A stretch of 64,000 nucleotides of DNA from Isotricha intestinalis (taxonomy: Eukaryota > Ciliophora > Litostomatea > Vestibuliferida > Isotrichidae), in NCBI GenBank assembly GCA_023807065.1, contig JAJJLU010000345.1:1-64000 (forward strand). The letters are read 5' to 3'. The stretch's first letter is position 1. Each line of letters begins with the position of its first letter. The notes under the pieces are model-generated. The model ran no database searches and was not told where the DNA came from. It was given only the letters and a program-made list of their open reading frames with translations. This document shows, in pieces, positions 1 to 8,313 of the stretch. A program made the position numbers and the translations under genes.

Positions 1-28
1 AATCCCCAATCCCCAATCCCCAATCCCC
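1..28. repeat. Telomeric repeat, (CCCCAAT)n C-strand
   Basis: The first 28 bases are four perfect copies of AATCCCC, followed by AT and then unrelated AT-rich sequence. A C-rich strand at the 5' end of the plus strand is the orientation expected for a left telomere; the G-strand would be ATTGGGG. The unit is one T longer than the Tetrahymena CCCCAA repeat. No other copy of the tandem array was seen in the window, so this is an end rather than an interstitial array. From memory, CCCCAAT is the repeat reported for rumen ciliates; that attribution is recollection. Confidence 0.9.
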
Positions 29-30
29 AT

Positions 31-377
31 AAAAAAATTAATAAAAAGAAAAAGATAAATTAATTAAAAATTTTAAATAATTATAAATTTAAAACAAAAA
101 TAAAATAAATAAATAAATAAAAAAAAATCGTAAATAATAGTATTTATATAAAACCGGAAAGCTTAAAATTTTGTTGTGAAATATATTGGAGTGGCTGGGG
201 GGTACCCCCACCCCCTCATCCACATCGAACAAAAATAATTCTTTCAATAAATGAAATGAAAAAATATCTTTTTTATTAAAATTTTTAATATACCAAAATC
301 CTTGTGGAAATTTTTAAATATGATATTGATTTTTTTTAATTTACATATATTATATTATTATATATATAATATTTTTT
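31..377. other. Subtelomeric non-coding spacer with a GC-rich palindrome
   Basis: No gene is visible in these 347 bases between the telomere and the alpha-SNAP stop codon. Most is A/T runs, but 188-230 is strikingly GC-rich for this chromosome. It contains the perfect 12-base palindrome GGGGGTACCCCC at 198-209, followed by a second C-run. It does not resemble a tRNA or 5S gene that I can recognise. It could be a subtelomeric element or the terminator or 3' region of the SNAP gene, which is transcribed toward the telomere. Confidence 0.6.
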
Positions 378-1319
378 TTATTTAAAATCTTCTTCTTCCG
401 CAAAATTTGGTTTTTCTTTTCTGATTTTTTCTAATTTTTTTCTTAATTTTTCTATCATTTCTTCCATCCAAAAATCATATAATTTTTTATTTTTATTATT
501 AACACTAAAATTGAATAAAGCAATATCAAAAGTTAAATTATCATTAATAATATTATTTTCTTCATTTTCAAAAATAGTAATTAAATCATTGATTAATTTC
601 CCAATTTCAGAATTTTCAAAATAAGAATCATTTTCACAATATTTATGAAAATAAGCTTTTGAACTTAAAGCATCATCAAAATATAAATAAGAAATAATAT
701 TTTTAGTATAAAATTCATAAGATAAAATTTTACTTTTTTCTTTTTTTTCATTCCCTATTTCATCATAAATATTATGTGCTTCATATAAATTTTCTTTTAT
801 TTCATTTAAACAAATTAAATCTGCTTTTGCAATTTTTACTTCTGATATTTCGATTTTACTTGAATCTTTATCCATATTATAATAATCTAGTGCTTTTTCA
901 TATGATTCTAAAGTTTCTTTTATTTTATTTTTATCTTTTGATAAATTTTTCCCTTTTTCAAATTCATATTTTGCAGCTGATGAAAATTCTCCTTTTTTTA
1001 AATAATTATTTATCAATTCATTTAATATTTTATTATAATTATAATTGTCATTTAATTTTTTATAACAATTTAATGTTTCTTTATATTCTTCTTCTGGGTT
1101 TTCATTTATATTTATTTTTAATTGTGCTGATTCCAAAAAATATTTTGCTGATTTTTTATAATTTTTTTCTATATTATATATTTGAGCTGCTGCATTATAT
1201 AACTCTATTGCTTCTTCAATTCTATCTTCTGTTCTTGAAAATATTGATTTTAATAATCCTGGTTTTAATAATTTTTCTGCTTTTTTTATTAATTTTTGGG
1301 GATCTTCTTTATTTTCCAT
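378..1319 (-). CDS. Alpha-SNAP (soluble NSF attachment protein, Sec17)
   Basis: 313 aa, close to the usual ~295. Alpha-SNAP binds assembled SNARE bundles and recruits the NSF ATPase to take them apart, on all endomembranes of the secretory and endocytic routes. The N-terminus has the family signature KLLKPGLLKSIFSR followed by EEAIELYNAAAQIYN, and helical TPR-like hairpins run through the whole length (for example KNYKKSAKYFLESAQLK and GEFSSAAKYEFEKGKN). The C-terminal helix is lysine-rich and ends in acidic residues, where the family contacts NSF. The start is an ATG at 1319, just 69 bp from the divergent granulin gene, so the two must share a very short promoter region. It is the most telomere-proximal gene and is transcribed toward the telomere. 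Confidence 0.92.
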   Translation of the reverse strand: MENKEDPQKLIKKAEKLLKPGLLKSIFSRTEDRIEEAIELYNAAAQIYNIEKNYKKSAKYFLESAQLKININENPEEEYKETLNCYKKLNDNYNYNKILNELINNYLKKGEFSSAAKYEFEKGKNLSKDKNKIKETLESYEKALDYYNMDKDSSKIEISEVKIAKADLICLNEIKENLYEAHNIYDEIGNEKKEKSKILSYEFYTKNIISYLYFDDALSSKAYFHKYCENDSYFENSEIGKLINDLITIFENEENNIINDNLTFDIALFNFSVNNKNKKLYDFWMEEMIEKLRKKLEKIRKEKPNFAEEEDFK

Positions 1320-1388
1320 TTTTTTTTAAATAAAAAAAATTAAGAATTAAAAACTATAATTAAAAATTAATATATAAATATATAAAAA

Positions 1389-1835
1389 ATGAAAAATTTA
1401 TTAAAAGAAATAATAATATCTTCCCTTATAGTAATATGTATATCTAGAGAATGTTCAGATGGAAGTGAATGTCCAGGAAATAAAACATGTTGTGCTTTTG
1501 AATTTGGAACTGGATGTTGTCCTTATGAAAATGGAATTTGTTGTTCTGATTTAAAACATTGTTGTCCTAATAATATGACTTGTAGTGATAATGGAAGTTG
1601 TATTCCTTCTTCTTATTCTTTTTTTAATGATAATTTTAAAGATAATTTAAATGATTTTATTTTTAATTTTCAATGGGAAAATATTAAAAATTGCTTAAGT
1701 AATATTAATGATGAAAGTATTTATATTAGAAATATTATTGATTTAATTATTAAAAAAGAATATTATAAATCTTTGAAATTTATTTATGATGGTATTAAAA
1801 AAGGAAAGGAAGAAATAATAAAGTGTTTTAAATAG
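1389..1835 (+). CDS. Secreted granulin-domain protein with a helical tail
   Basis: 148 aa. Residues 1-19 form a signal peptide (charged start, then IIISSLIVICIS). Residues about 22-71 are one granulin/epithelin module with its paired cysteines (ECPGNKTCC, GTGCCPYENGICCSD, KHCCPNNMTC, GSCIP). The remaining ~75 residues contain few cysteines and look helical and charged; they match nothing I recognise. In protists granulin modules occur on secreted proteins and at the C-terminus of lysosomal papain-type proteases, but no protease domain is present here. The product is therefore probably a small lysosomal or secreted protein. The ATG at 1389 gives the signal peptide directly. The two-pore channel gene starts 48 bp downstream. 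Confidence 0.85.
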   Translation: MKNLLKEIIISSLIVICISRECSDGSECPGNKTCCAFEFGTGCCPYENGICCSDLKHCCPNNMTCSDNGSCIPSSYSFFNDNFKDNLNDFIFNFQWENIKNCLSNINDESIYIRNIIDLIIKKEYYKSLKFIYDGIKKGKEEIIKCFK

Positions 1836-1883
1836 AATATATTGAAATAATATTTAAATAATATTTTATTTAATTTTTTTTTA

Positions 1884-3904
1884 ATGGAAGAAACAAATTT
1901 AAGTTTATCTTTTAATTATGATGATTCTTTCACTGAAAATAAGACTTCTTCTATAACTGATTCAAAAGAAGACAAGTTAATGAAATTAAATGAACAATAT
2001 AAAATTATAGAAAAAAAATTAACTACAAATATCCGAACACAATTAGCTTTATTTCAAATAAATTCTTATTTAAATCGTAAATTATTTTTAATATTATAGA
2101 ATTTATAGCATTATATAATATAAAAGTAGATCTACATTTATATAAATATCTTAAAAGAATTAAATCAATTTTAATATTTATATATTGTTTCTTATTATTT
2201 TTTGAAAAACCTTTTTATTGCTTTAAAAAGTTAACAATTCCTATATTTAAAACTATTGAATGTACAGATAATATTGTTTATGCAAATTTACCTGTTCTTA
2301 ATAATTTCTTATATAGAATAATTGAAATTATATTATTAAATTGTTTTGTTTTAATTCAATTATTTTTAATTAAAGAAAGAAAAGACTTATCGAAATTAGG
2401 AGAATCATATATTAAAATACAAAAAATACTTTTTATATTAATTATTATTTCTTTAATTGATAATATTTATAGTTTAATTGATTCTTCTTTTCCTATATTA
2501 AATTTTATATTTAGAAATTTTATTATTATTTGCTTAATAAGAAATTTAAGATTAGGTTGGTATAATATTTTTCAAATTTTATGGAAAACAAAAACTATTT
2601 TTTTTCTTTTATTTTTAAATATTTTTTTCTTTGGAATAATTGGTTATCTTCTTTTTCATAATTCAACAGAATCAGATTTTAAAAATATTTATGAATCAAT
2701 GTATCAATTATATATTTTACTTTCTACTTGTAATTTTCCAGATATTATGTTAGGTACTTTTTCAGTAACAAAATGGGGAATTTTTTATTTTGTAATTTAT
2801 ATTACTTTTAATTTTTTTATTATTTTATCTCTTTTAAAAACACTTTATTATTCTAAATATTTTGATATATATAAAAAAAATTGTGAAATTATTATTGGAA
2901 ATATAAGGGCAAATGATTCTTATAAATCTATTTTTGAACAAAAAGAATTTGCTAAATTTTTAGTTACTTTAAAAGAAAGGTATTCTCTTGATGAAAGTCA
3001 ATATTCAATGATTATATTTTATTTAGGAATTAAAGAAAAAGCTGTATTACATCAAGAAATTAAACATAAATATTCTATTAAGAATCATATGAAAAAAGAT
3101 TCTATTTTTAAATTTTATTTTGATTATAAAATTGAATTATTAATTAATATTATCAATACTATATTTATTTTTTTTGAATTCACTCATTTAAAATATAAAA
3201 CTATATTAATTATCATTCAAATTTTATGGTCAATTTTTTTATTGATTGAAGCAGTATTTTTTCTTCATAATTTAGGATTAAAAAAATTAATTCAAGGTAG
3301 TATTGTAAGATTAATTTTTCACTTTTTTAATTTTTTAAGTTTAGTCAGTTTATTATCAATTTTATATTATAAAATTACTGAAAAAATTGAAGAATATTTT
3401 ATTTCCTTTGAATATTCAACTGTTTTTATTTGTTTTAGAACAATTAGAATTTTAGTTTTTTTAAATACTTTTAAAGAATATAAAATAATATTTAAAACTT
3501 TACATAATATGAGAACATTGTTTAAAAGAAATGTTTTAAATTTATTTTCTTTATTTTTAATTTTTTCTTCTTTATCAATGATAATAACAGGAGGAAATAT
3601 AAAAAAAAATTGTTTTGATAATGATGATACAATACCAAATAATTATTATCATATAAATTTTAATGATTTTGGTTCTTCTTTTTTAGCTTGTTTGGCTTTA
3701 ATGATGATAAATAATTTAAATATTATAGCAAAATCACTTTCTTTTCCAGGACAAAATAGAAGAACTTTAAATATATATTTTTCTACTTTTTATTTTTTAA
3801 GTACTTTAATTATTTTAAATATTGTTCAAACTCTTTTATTAGAAATGTATTTGTCAATGGATATAAAAAAAAAAAAAAAAAAAATGAAAATACTAAATAA
3901 GTAA
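1884..3904 (+). CDS. Two-pore cation channel (TPC family), one 23-nt intron
   Basis: Joining 1884-2076 to 2100-3904 gives one uninterrupted 665-aa frame. Without splicing, the frame stops at 2099. The product has two six-TM ion-transport repeats. The first pore loop reads YILLSTCNFPDIMLGTF, matching the TPC pattern of a filter followed by N-PD-M. The second reads ACLALMMINNLNIIAKSL, like the TPC NNW region. Family members carry Na+ or Ca2+ out of acidic endolysosomes. The N-terminus (~50 aa) is acidic and soluble, and no EF-hand lies between the repeats, unlike plant TPC1. The C-terminus is encoded by a run of 20 A (3865-3884) read as lysines, so the last residues depend on the exact run length. 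Voltage-sensing arginines in repeat two are sparse. Confidence 0.85.
2077..2099 (+). other. Spliceosomal intron, 23 nt
   Basis: GTAAAT at the 5' end and ATTATAG at the 3' end. Removing it (phase 1, C|AA) restores a frame that stays open for another 1.8 kb and brings the first channel repeat into register. The size is in the tiny-intron range known in ciliates (15-25 nt in Stentor and Paramecium). Confidence 0.85.
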
Positions 3905-3958
3905 TAATTAAGTTTATTAATAGATTTTTAATTTAAACTTAAAATATATAAATTATTT

Positions 3959-5479
3959 ATGTTAACTGCACAAAAAAATGCAATAAATGAATATTCTAAA
4001 TTTGTTCATTCATCACGCCATATAGAAATAAAACCAATATTTGATACTTATGTTCCTTTTGAATTCTTTAAAGAAGTTTTAGAAAAAAAAGAAAATGAAA
4101 AAAGAAGAAAATTAGAAGAAGAAAGGAAAAAAAAAGAAGAAGAAAAAGCTAAGAATTCTGAACAAAAATTAACTGATTCTCATTTAAGAAAAAAGAGTGA
4201 AAAATCAAAAAAAGAAGAAATTATTGAAGAAGATAAAAAAAAAGAAGAATTTATAAAAAGAGAAAATGAAAAAATATTTAATATTAATTTAATTACAGAT
4301 GAAGAAAAGGAAATATTTAAAAATGGAAGAGACTTTGAAAAAATAAAGGAAAATATATTAAATATTATTCAAAAAGGATATCAAGGAGATGAGCCAAAGA
4401 AAAATTTACAAGAGCAATTTAATTATAATTTATGTTGTTTTTCTTTTAAAAATATTAGTAAAATAAAATGTCCAAAAATAAAATTTGAAGAAAATAAAAT
4501 TTTATTTGATTTATCACAAGAAAATATAAGTGATGATGATGATAATGAAATAAATACAAATAAAAAAAGTTATGATAATATGGATTTATTAGATGAAATT
4601 AATTCTTATGAAGATGAATCTCAAAAAATTAATATTATTAATGATAATAAATTGAGATTTAAATTTAAAACAAGAAATGGAAAAAAGAAAAAATTTTTAT
4701 CATATAATCCAGAATTTATAAAAAATGAAAAAGAGAAAAATCCAAATTTAAATTTAGTAATAAAATGTTTAAATAAATATAGTTTAGATAATAAAATAAA
4801 ACCTTTTTCAAATAAAATTATAATTCCAAGTGAGAATGAAAAACAAGAATTATTTATATTTGATCCAATATTTTGTGATTTAAAAAGTGGAAATTTAGAA
4901 AGTATAATTTTTGAAGAACAATTAAGAAAAAGAGCTAAATTTATATATCCTATGAGACAAGAATTTTTAAAAAGTGTTTTTGAAAAAATCATTCAATTCT
5001 TATTTATTATTAAATATAAAATTGAAGAAAGAAAGAAAAAAAAATTAACTAATCAAAATTTTTTAGAAAATATAAAACATGGAAAAACTAAATTAAAAGA
5101 AATTGAAGGAACTAATATTATTACTTTTAGTAATGTTTCTTCTTTTATGAAAAGTCAATTTGGAAATTATAATATAAAAAAGTTTCTAAATAAATTTAAC
5201 GAAAATAAAAAGAAAAATGAAGAAAAGAAGAAAATTAAAAGATTAGAAGATTTAAAAAAGAAAATGAAAGAAACTTTAAATCAAAGAGAAGAAAAAGAAT
5301 TTGAAAGTGACGAAGATAATATTGATAAAAAACAAATTTCAAGAAGAAAAGATATAATTCCAAATGAAATGATAATGGAAACTAAAATATTACAAGGTTC
5401 AAATTATAAACCAAAGAAAAAAATGAATTATTTAAATGGATTAAAAATGTTAATTCAAGAATCATCAAAAAAAAAATAA
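3959..5479 (+). CDS. Charged coiled-coil protein of unknown function
   Basis: 506 aa; I do not recognise a family. A short ordered N-terminus (residues 1-40, including PIFDTYVPFEFFKEVL) leads into a lysine/glutamate-rich helix at about 41-110. A mixed central region of 120-390 holds hydrophobic segments such as LFIFDPIFCDL and FLKSVFEKIIQFLFIIKYK that suggest a folded core. A final lysine-rich part (390-506) includes EGTNIITFSNVSSFMKSQFG. There is no signal peptide or membrane span. It lies 54 bp downstream of the two-pore channel on the same strand and ends 91 bp from a convergent Rab gene. The helix-plus-core build is common among ciliary and cortical proteins of ciliates, but that is only a guess. 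Confidence 0.7.
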   Translation: MLTAQKNAINEYSKFVHSSRHIEIKPIFDTYVPFEFFKEVLEKKENEKRRKLEEERKKKEEEKAKNSEQKLTDSHLRKKSEKSKKEEIIEEDKKKEEFIKRENEKIFNINLITDEEKEIFKNGRDFEKIKENILNIIQKGYQGDEPKKNLQEQFNYNLCCFSFKNISKIKCPKIKFEENKILFDLSQENISDDDDNEINTNKKSYDNMDLLDEINSYEDESQKINIINDNKLRFKFKTRNGKKKKFLSYNPEFIKNEKEKNPNLNLVIKCLNKYSLDNKIKPFSNKIIIPSENEKQELFIFDPIFCDLKSGNLESIIFEEQLRKRAKFIYPMRQEFLKSVFEKIIQFLFIIKYKIEERKKKKLTNQNFLENIKHGKTKLKEIEGTNIITFSNVSSFMKSQFGNYNIKKFLNKFNENKKKNEEKKKIKRLEDLKKKMKETLNQREEKEFESDEDNIDKKQISRRKDIIPNEMIMETKILQGSNYKPKKKMNYLNGLKMLIQESSKKK

Positions 5480-5570
5480 AAATTTTTATATATAAAATAT
5501 TTATATCATTTTAATATTTTATAATTTTTGAAATTTATTTTATATATATTTAAATATTTATAATATAAAA

Positions 5571-6227
5571 TTAACAATATTGACAATATGATTGATTTTC
5601 ATTTTTATTATTATTATCATTTTCTTCTATTTGAACTTTTTTCATTTCTCTAGCATAAGAAGAAACAACTGAATTCGAATCAATAATTCCATTTTGAATT
5701 TTATTTAATATATCTTCAGAAATATTATAAAATATTTGTCCAATATTATTTCCAGTATTTGCAGAACTTTCAATATATAATAAATTATTTTCTTCAGAAA
5801 ATTTTTGTCCTTCAGAATATTTAACTTGTCTTAAATTATCTAAATCAGTTTTATTTCCAACAATTATAACAGAACATTCACTTCTAGTATAATTTTTAGC
5901 ATCATTTAACCATGTATTAATATGATTAAAAGTTTCTAATTTTGTTATATCATATACTAAAATAATTCCTATAGCTCCTCTGTAATAATTTCTTGCTATT
6001 GCTCTAAATTTTTCTTGTCCAGCAGTGTCCCATATTTGTAGTTTAATATTTTGTTCTTTTATTTTTATTGTTTTTGCAGTAAAGTCTACTCCTATTGTTT
6101 GAGTTTTGTTTTTTTCAAATTTATTATATATAAAATGATGCATTATACATGATTTTCCTACTCCAGAATCTCCTAATATTATTAATTTAAATTCTAAATC
6201 TTCAAAAATTTTTTGTGACTCAGACAT
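5571..6227 (-). CDS. Rab GTPase, Rab4/Rab14-like
   Basis: 218 aa small GTPase with every G motif: P-loop GDSGVGKS (19-26), switch I TIGVDF, switch II WDTAGQEKFRAIARNYYRGA, NKTD, and ESSAN in place of the usual SAK. The C-terminus CQYC is a CXC-type double-geranylgeranylation site. The run KLQIWDTAGQEKFRAIARNYYRG and the INTWLNDAKNYT region are closest to the Rab2/Rab4/Rab14 branch, which acts on early and recycling endosomes and the Golgi. The loss of the lysine in the G5 motif is a mild departure, and nucleotide binding should persist. It points away from the tubulin-tail ORF across a 608-bp spacer. Confidence 0.93.
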   Translation of the reverse strand: MSESQKIFEDLEFKLIILGDSGVGKSCIMHHFIYNKFEKNKTQTIGVDFTAKTIKIKEQNIKLQIWDTAGQEKFRAIARNYYRGAIGIILVYDITKLETFNHINTWLNDAKNYTRSECSVIIVGNKTDLDNLRQVKYSEGQKFSEENNLLYIESSANTGNNIGQIFYNISEDILNKIQNGIIDSNSVVSSYAREMKKVQIEENDNNNKNENQSYCQYC

Positions 6228-6835
6228 ATTATATTTTTAAATATTAATTATTTTTATTTAGAAAAAAATGGAAATAAAGAAAAATAATGATTTTGAAAAA
6301 AAACAATGAGAGAAAAGAATAATAAATTAAATTTATGAATTAAGTTTCCTAAAATTAAATTATAGAAGATAAATAAAGTTGAAAAAAAATATTATAATGT
6401 GGAAGGGGTGGGAAGAGATGTAAAGAATCGGTTGGGAATTGAGATTTGGGATAATTTATTTTAATTAAAATTATTTTCTTTTTTTTCTCCTTTTTTTTAT
6501 ATTTTGTAATTCTTGTTTTATTTTAGTTTTTTAATATTTAATGTATACTTCAATTTATTTCTTTTTTTAAAATTAATGTCTTCTTATGTAGCCTCATTAT
6601 ATATATCTCATTATTATTCATTTAACTGTATTTCAAATATATTATTTGTACTAAATGTACCGAAAAAATGTATAAATAAAGGAATTATATAATGAATTAA
6701 CACAAATAATTTATATACAAGTATATTTAAAATAACAATAAAAATCCTCATTAAACTAACTCCCAATCACTCTCCAACCGCTCCTCTATGATTATATTCT
6801 TTTATTCTTTTATTAATATTTTATAAATTTTATAA
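6228..6835. other. Long divergent intergenic region with two GC-enriched patches
   Basis: These 608 bases separate the Rab gene (minus) from the tubulin-tail ORF (plus) and contain no ORF of note. Two patches stand out from the A/T background: G-rich 6400-6450 (including GGAAGGGGTGGGAAG and CGGTTGGGAATTGAG) and C-rich 6755-6787 (CTCCCAATCACTCTCCAACC). They are partly complementary (GGTTGG with CCAACC, TTGGG with CCCAA), so they could pair at about 300 bases apart. I see no tRNA or snRNA signature. I also see no upstream tubulin exon. Confidence 0.5.
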
Positions 6836-7069
6836 ATGTCTAACACTTATACTAAAACTAAAATTTCTACAGGGATTGCTGATAAAGCTTCTAAAATGTT
6901 TTCTAAAAGAGGTTTTGTTCATCATTATATTGGAGAAGGTCAAGAAGAATTTGAATTTGTTTCTGCATTAGAAGATGTTAATTCTTTAGTAAACGAATAT
7001 AAATCTTTAGAAAATGATTATAATAATGAAGGTGAAGAAGAAGAAAAAGAAGAAGAATCCAATAAATAA
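6836..7069 (+). CDS. Free-standing alpha-tubulin C-terminal fragment (helices H11-H12 plus acidic tail)
   Basis: 77 aa from an ATG at 6836 to a TAA. Residues 2-59 align without gaps to the last part of alpha-tubulin: SNT at the start matches the SNTT of strand S10/helix H11, then SKRGFVHHYIGEGQEEFEF matches the family's AKRAFVHWYVGEGMEEGEF, then a second helix (SALEDVNSLVNEYKSLE) and an acidic tail (about 62-77, EGEEEEKEEE). The GTPase and intermediate domains are entirely absent. No tubulin-like sequence lies in the 600 bp upstream. The frame is intact, the invariant GEG is kept, and the tail is a plausible polyglutamylation target. It may be a truncated duplicate that is still translated, or a true small protein that mimics the outer, motor-binding face of the microtubule. 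It lacks the C-terminal tyrosine. Confidence 0.75.
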   Translation: MSNTYTKTKISTGIADKASKMFSKRGFVHHYIGEGQEEFEFVSALEDVNSLVNEYKSLENDYNNEGEEEEKEEESNK

Positions 7070-7209
7070 TATAAATTTAAGATTAAATTTAAATATTAGG
7101 AATTTTAAATAAATATAAAAAATGAATAAAAAATGTTTTATTATTTATTTATTTAATTATATGTTTAAATTGAAAAGAAAATTATTATAAAACATATTTT
7201 ACAAAATAA

Positions 7210-8118
7210 TTAATTTTTTAAATGAAAATATTTATCAAAAATATTATTGATTTTTTTAATTAAATCAAAGGAAATAGAAAAATTAACTCCATCATTAATT
7301 CTATAAGTTTTTTTCTTTAAAAAATTATCATTTTTTCTGCTTTTTAACTTATATCCTATTCTGTTATGAAAAAAATATTTTCTAATTTGAATAATATAAT
7401 CATTAACATCTTTTCTATTATTTAAACTATATGATTTTATCATACCTTGTTTTTCTAAAAATAAAATTTTATCAATTAAATCATTAGGATTTGAATTATT
7501 AAATTTAGAAGAAGCAAAACAAATAGCTTTACATAACATATCGATTTTATCTTTTTTAGATTTTAATTTAATGATATAACCTAATAACTTTGGACAAGAA
7601 TATTTAGAATATTGTTTTTTAAGTAGAAAACAATGTTGTTGAATTGAAGGATAAAAATTATTGCAAAAGGGACAAATTTTTTCTCCTCCTATTTTTTCTT
7701 CCCTTTTTTTATGAATAAAATTTAATAATAATTCTTTTTCAGATTGAGAATATTCTTTTAAATTAATATTTTCTATTTCATTTTCTTGCATTGTAGAATG
7801 TAATATTTTCACCTCAGTGAATAATCTTCTTTTATATTTTTCTAAAATTTCATCTTGGAAATAAAAATTGAATTTTTTTATATTATTTGAAAAATTTATA
7901 TAATCTTTTTTCAATTCATATTTTAAACAATCTATTATAAAATATTTATTTTTTATTTCATTCTCATATGCAAACTTTACAATGCTTTTCATTTCTGTTA
8001 ATCCACATTGATATTTTTGAGTATCATGTGTTTTTTTTAAGTGGAAATCTAATAAATATGGATTGAATCTTTTATTACAAATAGAACATATTTTTATTAT
8101 TCTTCTTTTTCTTTCCAT
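7210..8118 (-). CDS. Zinc-finger-like protein with two Cys/His clusters
   Basis: 302 aa from the ATG at 8118; an in-frame TTG lies 21 bases further upstream, just after a stop. The N-terminus carries a C2H2-type finger, CSICNKRFNPYLLDFHLKKTH (Cys-X2-Cys, then two His). A second cluster at about residues 148-170 reads ICPFCNNFYPSIQQHC and may bind zinc as CCHC. Between and after them the protein is helical and very lysine-rich. I do not recognise a named family. Nucleic-acid binding or a scaffold role are both possible. It converges on the tubulin-tail ORF (140 bp between stops). Confidence 0.7.
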   Translation of the reverse strand: MERKRRIIKICSICNKRFNPYLLDFHLKKTHDTQKYQCGLTEMKSIVKFAYENEIKNKYFIIDCLKYELKKDYINFSNNIKKFNFYFQDEILEKYKRRLFTEVKILHSTMQENEIENINLKEYSQSEKELLLNFIHKKREEKIGGEKICPFCNNFYPSIQQHCFLLKKQYSKYSCPKLLGYIIKLKSKKDKIDMLCKAICFASSKFNNSNPNDLIDKILFLEKQGMIKSYSLNNRKDVNDYIIQIRKYFFHNRIGYKLKSRKNDNFLKKKTYRINDGVNFSISFDLIKKINNIFDKYFHLKN

Positions 8119-8313
8119 TTTTTTAACTTTTTTCAACAATTTTTAATAATAATCTTTTTTTCACATTAAATTTTTTAATTTTTATATTTAAATAAGTAAT
8201 ATTATAAGATTTTTTTGTAATAATAAATTATAAATTAATAAATTAATAATTTATATTTTAAAAATTAAAAAAATAAAAATTTAAAAATAAATAAAAAATT
8301 ATTTTCTAACAAA

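Noticed and set aside
776..1333. 185-aa plus-strand ORF opposite the alpha-SNAP gene
   Set aside because: It is the complement of a well-supported gene, very Leu/Phe/Tyr-rich as expected for the antisense of A-rich coding sequence, and has no domain.
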